From Spirochaetaceae bacterium (GTDB lineage Bacteria > Spirochaetota > Spirochaetia > Treponematales > Breznakiellaceae), in contig JAIRSB010000128.1 in the NCBI GenBank assembly GCA_031255655.1, forward strand, positions 1 to 10,598: 10,598 nt of DNA, read 5' to 3'. This document shows positions 6,533-10,598 of this stretch, one piece after another. Under the pieces are notes generated by a model. It was given only the letters and a program-made list of their open reading frames with translations. It had not been told where the DNA came from and did not search any database. How positions within the stretch are numbered: position 1 is the first letter of the stretch; every line of letters starts with the position of its first letter. Position numbers and translations under genes: made by a program.

Positions 6533-7000
6533 ATGGCAAAGTTGCCGGCAAGTAAAACGCCCAGCGCCGTTTTGAATAAGTACATTGAGGAATTTAATCT
6601 TTCTATAAGTCCTTTGGCGCTTGAACTCGGGCAGAATGTAACAACTTTCAAAAAAATTCTTGACGGTTCAAAAAGAATCAGTATTGAGCTGGCCTTGCTT
6701 TTAGCAAAAAAATTCGGCACGACAGCCGATTTCTGGATTGATTTACAGAAAAAAGCGGGACTAGCTGAAGCGAAAGCGGACGCGAAATTTCAAAGCCGCC
6801 TCAAGGCCTTAAAGAAAGCCGTTAAAGTCGCAAAATCATCAAAAAGTTCTGTAGCCGCCGCCCCGAAAAAACCAGGACGCAAACCTGGTAGAAAGCCAGC
6901 CGCCGCCGTTGCCGCCCCGAAAAAAAGGGGCCGCAAGCCCGGCAGAAAATCCGCTGCCCAGAACGCATCGTCAGCATTTTCGCGTGATGATGAAAACTGA
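6533..7000 (+). CDS. HigA/VapI-like HTH protein with an AT-hook-like histone-type tail
   Basis: This 155-residue protein has two parts. Residues about 10-75 are an XRE-type helix-turn-helix of the HigA/VapI antidote class: PLALELGQNVTTFKKILDGSKRISIELALLLAKKFGTTADFWIDLQ, quoted here only as the span 27-72, with the typical 'FGT..FW..LQ' ending at 61-72. Residues about 80-145 are a Lys/Ala/Pro-rich basic tail with two 18-residue repeats (109-126 and 127-144), each carrying a hook-like core, PGRKPGRK (114-121) or RGRKPGRK (132-139). AT-hooks bind the minor groove of AT-rich DNA, and such tails also resemble histone H1-like proteins. No toxin gene of the HigB type lies on either side. I infer a DNA-binding regulator or nucleoid-associated protein derived from an antitoxin. 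It has its own promoter, and a strong hairpin follows 18 bp after the stop. Confidence 0.8.
   Translation: MAKLPASKTPSAVLNKYIEEFNLSISPLALELGQNVTTFKKILDGSKRISIELALLLAKKFGTTADFWIDLQKKAGLAEAKADAKFQSRLKALKKAVKVAKSSKSSVAAAPKKPGRKPGRKPAAAVAAPKKRGRKPGRKSAAQNASSAFSRDDEN
6857..6964 (+). repeat. Two tandem 54-bp units encoding the AT-hook-like tail
   Basis: Two imperfect units with a period of 54 bp begin at 6857 and 6911, both with GCCGCCCCGAAAAAA. They encode 18-residue units AAPKK(P/R)GRKPGRK. The first unit has six A where the second has seven A after the shared prefix, with compensating differences that keep the frame. Unit number may vary between strains. Confidence 0.7.
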
Positions 7001-7018
7001 TCACCGTTAGTTGATGAT

Positions 7019-7056
7019 AAAACTGTTCAAAAACTAGAAGTTTTTGAACAGTTTTT
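7019..7056 (+). terminator. Rho-independent terminator after the HTH/AT-hook gene
   Basis: Arms AAAACTGTTCAAAAACT (7019-7035) and AGTTTTTGAACAGTTTT (7039-7055) form a perfect 17-bp stem around a 3-nt loop, ending in five T. It lies 18 bp after the stop codon. The stem is AU-rich and the outer A-T pairs make it partly symmetrical, but no converging gene uses it on the minus strand. Confidence 0.65.
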
Positions 7057-7101
7057 ACGAATCTTACCACAAACGGTTTTGCGTTGTAGTAGTTGTAGTG
7101 A

Positions 7102-7677
7102 ATGAAATTTACAATTAGCAGCGAAGAAAAAGATACCTTGCTCGCAATTGCTCGTGAGACAATTTTAGCAAAACTTGAAAATCGTTCTCCCGCGCCTGTT
7201 TGCGCCCCGTCGGAAACAGGCGCGACGCTTTCGCAAAAACTCGGTGCGTTTGTTACGTTGCATGAAAAAAACGGAGATGAACGGACACTTCGCGGATGTA
7301 TAGGACGTTTGACTTCTGATGGGCCATTAGAAAAAACAGTACGCGGCATGGCACTGGAAGCGGCTTTCGGCGACCCGCGTTTTCCACCGCTTACAAAGGA
7401 CGAATGGCCGCGCTGCGATATAGAGATTTCAGTATTGTCGCCCATGAAGTTATGCGCGGATGTTAATTCCATTGAGATTGGTGTTCACGGCTTGTACCTC
7501 GTTTTTAGAGGTAGATCAGGCGTATTACTTCCGCAGGTTCCCATAGAACAGGGCTGGAATCCAGCGGAATACCTTGATTACATTTGCCGTAAAGCCGGAC
7601 TCCCGCGTAAGTCTTATGAAAACACGGAAGCGCGTCTTTATACATTCACCGCGGAAGTTTTTTCAGAGAAAAAATAA
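7102..7677 (+). CDS. AMMECR1 domain protein (AmmeMemoRadiSam system protein A)
   Basis: This 191-residue protein consists of one AMMECR1 domain over its full length, the usual size for bacterial and archaeal members. Family hallmarks visible are LRGCIG (63-68), AFGDPRFPPL (88-97), IEISVLSP (107-114), GVLLPQV (140-146) and the following GWN at 151-153. The family is conserved from archaea to humans without an established biochemical function. In prokaryotes it often accompanies a Memo-like protein and a radical SAM protein, neither of which is in this window. The start is ATG at 7102, which fits the family N-terminus. There is no Shine-Dalgarno; instead the 18 bp before it are two near-identical 9-bp repeats. 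It lies 46 bp after the terminator of the HTH gene and converges with mtnA across 98 bp in which I see no clear terminator. Confidence 0.9.
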   Translation: MKFTISSEEKDTLLAIARETILAKLENRSPAPVCAPSETGATLSQKLGAFVTLHEKNGDERTLRGCIGRLTSDGPLEKTVRGMALEAAFGDPRFPPLTKDEWPRCDIEISVLSPMKLCADVNSIEIGVHGLYLVFRGRSGVLLPQVPIEQGWNPAEYLDYICRKAGLPRKSYENTEARLYTFTAEVFSEKK

Positions 7678-7775
7678 ACTCATTTTTGAAATTCCGGTTC
7701 TCACAAACATTCCACAAAAGCGTAAGCAAGCGGTTTTTATATGCACTACAGTATTGGCGAAGGGAAATGCACACT

Positions 7776-8819
7776 TCATTTGGGCGGAAACGGAGGGTGC
7801 AGAATGCCTTTTTCCGTAACAAAGCCGGTGATAAGAGCGTTATCCGTTACATCAAATGCCGGATTGTATACCTTGACGCCATTCGGAGCCATGCGGCGTT
7901 TGTACCATAGTTCTGTTACCTCATTGGGCGGGCGCTGTTCGATAACAATATCCGCGCCAGATGCCGCCGCCGCATCAATAGTAGAAAAAGGGGCACATAC
8001 ATAGAACGGCACGCCGTAATGTTTAGCGAGTATAGCAAGTCCGGAAGTCCCGATTTTATTAGCCGTATCTCCATTAGCGGCGACACGGTCGCACCCTGTA
8101 AAAATGATGTTCACCCAGCCGTTTTTCAAAACTTGGGAAGCCATGTTATCGCATATAAGCGTGGTGTCCACACCGTCAGCGACAAGCTCGAAAGCCGAAA
8201 GACGCGCCCCTTGTAACAACGGACGGGTCTCATCCGTGAAAACCCGGAAGTTCATACCGCGCTCGCGCCCCAGATGCACGGGGGCAAGGGCAGTGCCGTA
8301 ACGAACCGCCGCGAGCTGTCCGGCGTTGCAATGAGTGAGGATACCGTCCCCGTTTTTCAGTAAAGTCAGTCCATGCTCGCCAATAGCGCGGCAGACGGCG
8401 ATGTCCTCATCACGAATACTCATCGCTTCATCACGCAGAGCCTTCTTTACATCACAAAGCGAAAGTGATTTGTTACTGACGGCGGCCTGTTCCATGCGGT
8501 CAAGCGCCCAAAAAAGATTAACCGCCGTAGGACGCGCCGAGGCTAAATAATCTTTTGCCGCTTTCAGGCCTGTGTAAAAATCATCCCAACAGTCCGCGTC
8601 AAGATTTTTCACCACGATATACAAACCAATCGCGGCGGCAACTCCGATTGCCGGAGCCCCGCGCACTTGCAACGTGTATATCGCGCGGTGAATGTCCTCT
8701 AGTTTTGTAAGTCGCAGTATTTCCACATCATTCGGTAATTTTGTCTGATCGATGATCAGCAACGCACCCTCGTCATCGTCCAAACTAACAGTATCGTAAT
8801 CCATCACGTTTTTATTCAT
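7776..8819 (-). CDS. mtnA: Methylthioribose-1-phosphate isomerase
   Basis: MtnA converts 5-methylthioribose 1-phosphate to 5-methylthioribulose 1-phosphate in the cytosolic methionine salvage pathway. The 347 residues match the family's usual length (about 340-360). Visible motifs are RGAPAIG (53-59), ILTHCNAGQLA (160-170) with the catalytic Cys at 164, and GCDRVAANGDTANKIGT (242-258) with the catalytic Asp at 244. Most relatives have 'GADR' where this one has GCDR. The eIF2B-alpha-like fold could raise confusion with eIF2B-like or ribose-1,5-bisphosphate isomerases, but the Cys/Asp pair and the nearby mtnK settle it. The start is ATG at 8819 with GGAGGA at 8830-8825. It has its own promoter over an inverted repeat, 286 bp downstream of mtnK. 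Confidence 0.95.
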   Translation of the reverse strand: MNKNVMDYDTVSLDDDEGALLIIDQTKLPNDVEILRLTKLEDIHRAIYTLQVRGAPAIGVAAAIGLYIVVKNLDADCWDDFYTGLKAAKDYLASARPTAVNLFWALDRMEQAAVSNKSLSLCDVKKALRDEAMSIRDEDIAVCRAIGEHGLTLLKNGDGILTHCNAGQLAAVRYGTALAPVHLGRERGMNFRVFTDETRPLLQGARLSAFELVADGVDTTLICDNMASQVLKNGWVNIIFTGCDRVAANGDTANKIGTSGLAILAKHYGVPFYVCAPFSTIDAAAASGADIVIEQRPPNEVTELWYKRRMAPNGVKVYNPAFDVTDNALITGFVTEKGILHPPFPPK

Positions 8820-8824
8820 TTGCG

Positions 8825-8830
8825 TCCTCC
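8825..8830 (-). promoter_or_regulatory. Ribosome binding site of mtnA
   Basis: GGAGGA ends 5 nt before the mtnA ATG at 8819, which makes that start secure. Confidence 0.75.
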
Positions 8831-8831
8831 G

Positions 8832-8849
8832 TATACAAGTCCGTGTATA
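8832..8849. promoter_or_regulatory. Inverted repeat overlapping the mtnA -10 element
   Basis: TATACA (8832-8837) and TGTATA (8844-8849) are perfect 6-bp arms separated by 6 bp. On the minus strand the first arm read is also the -10 hexamer. It could be an operator or a short leader hairpin just before the ribosome binding site. No SAM riboswitch is recognisable. Confidence 0.35.
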
Positions 8850-8871
8850 ATTTTTAGAAAATATTATTCAA
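8844..8871 (-). promoter_or_regulatory. Predicted mtnA promoter
   Basis: On the minus strand, TTGAAT (8871-8866) and TATACA (8849-8844) are 16 bp apart, each matching the sigma-70 consensus at four of six positions. The leader would be about 20 nt. This gives mtnA expression independent of mtnK. Confidence 0.5.
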
Positions 8872-8905
8872 CGTGTCTGTTAGACTATCTTTAAAATTAT
8901 AAGAA

Positions 8906-9001
8906 TTATGTATTTATTAACGCTGCAATTTCTATCCGGTAGTCCTTACCATTGAGTATTTTTCTCACAATATTTTTCGCAATATTATCTGTCAGCGTCA
9001 T
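8906..9001 (-). pseudogene. 31-codon gene head, possibly the N-terminus of a lost restriction endonuclease
   Basis: An ORF too short for routine calling starts with ATG at 9001, has AGGA about 7 nt upstream, and encodes 31 residues ending in TAA: MTLTDNIAKNIVRKILNG, then KDYRIEIAALINT. It has normal-looking codons and a good start. From memory it resembles the first 30 residues of restriction-endonuclease-like proteins (CfrBI-type) that continue 'EFLQFAIDFFKK'; I could not check this. As the rest is absent, it is either a truncated gene or, less likely, a genuine small protein. Confidence 0.4.
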
Positions 9002-9004
9002 GTA

Positions 9005-9105
9005 TCATCCTTTTGAATTGCCGTAAAAGTATAAAATTGCATTGTTGTATGCTTCAAGTTCTTGATAATTTCTTTTGTCAATTCTATGAAAGCAATGTAC
9101 CGGAT
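9005..9105 (-). pseudogene. 3' tail of a lost gene, possibly a DNA methyltransferase
   Basis: Directly after the mtnK stop codon, a minus-strand frame without a start encodes about 33 residues ending in ELEAYNNAILYFYGNSKG and TGA. The TGA lies 3 nt before the ATG of the next fragment. The sequence is compositionally normal for a protein C-terminus. The arrangement of a gene tail, then a ribosome binding site inside it, then a gene head is what an operon of two adjacent genes would leave after both were largely deleted. The methyltransferase assignment is only an inference from the neighbouring fragment. Confidence 0.35.
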
Positions 9106-10338
9106 TTATCCAAGTCTACTTAATGCCCGGTGCAGGACGTCCACAAAATCCTGCCCGCGCTTGAAAGAGCAGCGATTTAGAATACAGTCTTTCGCGCAGA
9201 GGATATTCACGCGCTCCGCTTCGATACGCTTTTTCTTGTCCGCAATCGACGTAATGTCTTTAACCTGCGCCATGCCTACCGTGCGGCGAATAAGTTCAAG
9301 ACCAGTACAGGCCGCAGTATCAGATATGATTGACGAAAGATAATATTCGGCAAAACCATCTGTTTTAGCCATCACATCCGTAGCATTTTTAGAGAAAACA
9401 TTAAGAAATTTTTGTTTGAATAAGTCTATAACCGACATGGCGCTTGTTAAAATCCAATCGCAGAAATCTTTTTTTCCAGCCGCGTTTCCATTGTGCCATG
9501 CGAAAAACAGATTCGCAATAACATTGCCGGCATCATAACCTATCGGACCGTAAAACGCGAACTCAGGGTCGAATACCCGCGTCAGGCGCTCATTTCCGAC
9601 AGCCTTTTCTTTTACAAAAATAGATCCGGTGTGCAAATCACCATGCAGCAAAGCCTGCGCGTTATTCATAAACTCAAATTTTAATTTAGCCGCTTCTAAA
9701 CGCAGGTTTTCATCGTTGTATAACTCATTTTCCACAAACTTAAGATTTTCAGGCGTTACGCGATTTCGTTTTTTATTGTCGTTGTAAGGTTCCGTGTATA
9801 CAAGATCTTCAGTGATTTCGCACAATTCAGGATTGATAAAGCGCTTGACTAATTCTTTTTTAGCCTTGTGATCCATCACAATATCTGTTGTATTAATCAA
9901 AGTATTCACCATATAGTCTGTGATGTCCTCTGCGAAATAGGGAAATGTCTTATGCTCGATAAGAGCGTAACGCATAAGCTGGTAATCCGATAAATCTTCC
10001 ATGATGCACACGCACATTACCGTATCGTACTGATAAACATCTGGGACTAGACCGTCCGCATACTTCTTTTGTAACAGTAGAATTTCTGATTCAACACGGT
10101 TGCGCTCCGGGGAAATCTGCATTTCGCTTGATATGCGAAGCGTGTAGCCAGCCTGCTTTACGATAAGCGAAACGCCGTCTGTTTCGTTTACCACGCGAAA
10201 AATATAATTTAAGTTCCCGTCTCCGATTTCTTTCACGCTTAACGCGAGAGGTGTTTTGAAAAAATCCGGCATTTTCGCAGTTACATAATCCGCGACATCG
10301 TTTTCTTTCATCAAAAAATACTTGTCATATACAGCCAT
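9106..10338 (-). CDS. mtnK: S-methyl-5-thioribose kinase
   Basis: MtnK phosphorylates 5-methylthioribose at C1 with ATP, producing the substrate of MtnA. The 410 residues are typical in length. The protein-kinase/choline-kinase-like fold shows a glycine-rich GDGNLNYIFRV (39-49), Lys61 in the VKQ strand, an MEDL hinge (113-116), the catalytic LHGDLHTGSIFV (231-242) and the metal-binding FDPEFAFYGPIGYDAGN (256-272). These last two blocks are close to the MtnK signatures, which set it apart from general aminoglycoside phosphotransferases. The start is ATG at 10338 with GGGAGAGG just upstream. A TTGACA promoter lies about 110 bp upstream. It precedes mtnA on the same strand; other salvage genes are not in the window. 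Confidence 0.95.
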   Translation of the reverse strand: MAVYDKYFLMKENDVADYVTAKMPDFFKTPLALSVKEIGDGNLNYIFRVVNETDGVSLIVKQAGYTLRISSEMQISPERNRVESEILLLQKKYADGLVPDVYQYDTVMCVCIMEDLSDYQLMRYALIEHKTFPYFAEDITDYMVNTLINTTDIVMDHKAKKELVKRFINPELCEITEDLVYTEPYNDNKKRNRVTPENLKFVENELYNDENLRLEAAKLKFEFMNNAQALLHGDLHTGSIFVKEKAVGNERLTRVFDPEFAFYGPIGYDAGNVIANLFFAWHNGNAAGKKDFCDWILTSAMSVIDLFKQKFLNVFSKNATDVMAKTDGFAEYYLSSIISDTAACTGLELIRRTVGMAQVKDITSIADKKKRIEAERVNILCAKDCILNRCSFKRGQDFVDVLHRALSRLG

Positions 10339-10424
10339 AAGCCTCTCCCACTAAAGATAAAACAAAGCAATCGGAAAAGCCGCGGACCGGAAGGCCGGAC
10401 TTCTAGCGTGTCCCGTATATAAAC

Positions 10425-10452
10425 AGTTTACAGCCTATATACCGTTTGTCAA
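10425..10452 (-). promoter_or_regulatory. Predicted mtnK promoter
   Basis: On the minus strand, a perfect TTGACA (10452-10447) is followed after 16 bp by TAAACT (10430-10425), four of six matches. The start of transcription would be near 10418, leaving a leader of about 80 nt that contains a short GC hairpin, CCGG-AAGG-CCGG. No known methionine or SAM riboswitch pattern is apparent. Confidence 0.5.
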
Positions 10453-10581
10453 CCGACTTCTTTTGATGCGCAAAGGCGCCCGATTTTAGTTACTGACCCG
10501 GCAATATATATTCAGACATTTGAGGCATAGGCTATAGCGGGATCAAGAAAATATCGGGTAATCCGTTTTGGGTTGTCATGC

Positions 10582-10597
10582 AACATATTCATATGTT
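10582..10597. promoter_or_regulatory. Palindrome at the window edge
   Basis: AACATAT (10582-10588) and ATATGTT (10591-10597) are perfect 7-bp arms with a 2-bp spacer, about 130 bp upstream of the mtnK promoter. The size and symmetry fit a dimeric repressor site. The gene it might serve is outside the window. Confidence 0.3.
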
Positions 10598-10598
10598 C

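Noticed and set aside
6822..7472. 216-codon minus-strand ORF across the HTH tail and the AMMECR1 gene
   Set aside because: It is antisense to two genes with clear domains and has no domain of its own. Length alone is explained by the composition of the genes opposite.
8820..9105. SAM or methionine-related riboswitch upstream of mtnA
   Set aside because: No conserved riboswitch core was recognisable. The predicted leader is only about 20 nt, and the rest of the gap is accounted for by gene fragments.
9062..9343. 93-codon plus-strand ORF opposite the end of mtnK
   Set aside because: It is antisense to the conserved C-terminus of MtnK and lacks a ribosome binding site.

Overview
The window reads as chromosomal DNA of a host-associated, Treponema-like spirochaete. 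This is inference. It rests on the mixed, fairly AT-rich composition, on a large conserved-looking cytoplasmic protein of a type I associate with treponemes, and on the overall gene set. No rRNA, tRNA, CRISPR array or intact mobile element was found.

Layout from left to right. Positions 1-337 (minus strand) hold the 5' part of a gene for a Rossmann-type protein that is interrupted by a run of 15 G. The run puts a stop directly after it, while the next frame stays open to the window edge and keeps family-like sequence. This looks like a phase-variable gene in the OFF state. Positions 488-1924 (minus) are a tightly overlapping exbB-exbD-exbD operon for a proton-driven energy-transducing complex, with no tonB in view. 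A 471-bp divergent intergenic region (1925-2395) has traces of a decayed reading frame. Positions 2396-6175 (plus) form a translationally coupled three-gene operon: a DUF2804 protein, a 666-residue protein of unknown function, and a protein with the fold of leucyl/phenylalanyl-tRNA-protein transferase (Aat) that appears to lack Aat catalytic residues.

After a 357-bp AT-rich control region with a 13-bp perfect hairpin, a good promoter and an operator-like inverted repeat comes a small HTH protein (6533-7000). It has a HigA/VapI antitoxin-like N-terminus and a lysine/alanine-rich tail with two AT-hook-like units. No toxin partner is adjacent, and a 17-bp hairpin followed by T residues ends the gene. 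An AMMECR1-family protein follows (7102-7677).

The right-hand third is on the minus strand and carries methionine salvage: mtnK (methylthioribose kinase) and then mtnA (methylthioribose-1-phosphate isomerase), which catalyse consecutive steps. The two genes are separated by 286 bp containing two short, well-preserved peptide fragments. They look like the tail of one gene and the head of the next, possibly the scar of a restriction-modification module. mtnA has its own promoter, whose -10 hexamer lies within an inverted repeat.

The best candidates for new biology are the G-tract switch, the antitoxin/AT-hook hybrid regulator, the Aat-like protein with its unknown partner, and the fossil module between mtnK and mtnA.
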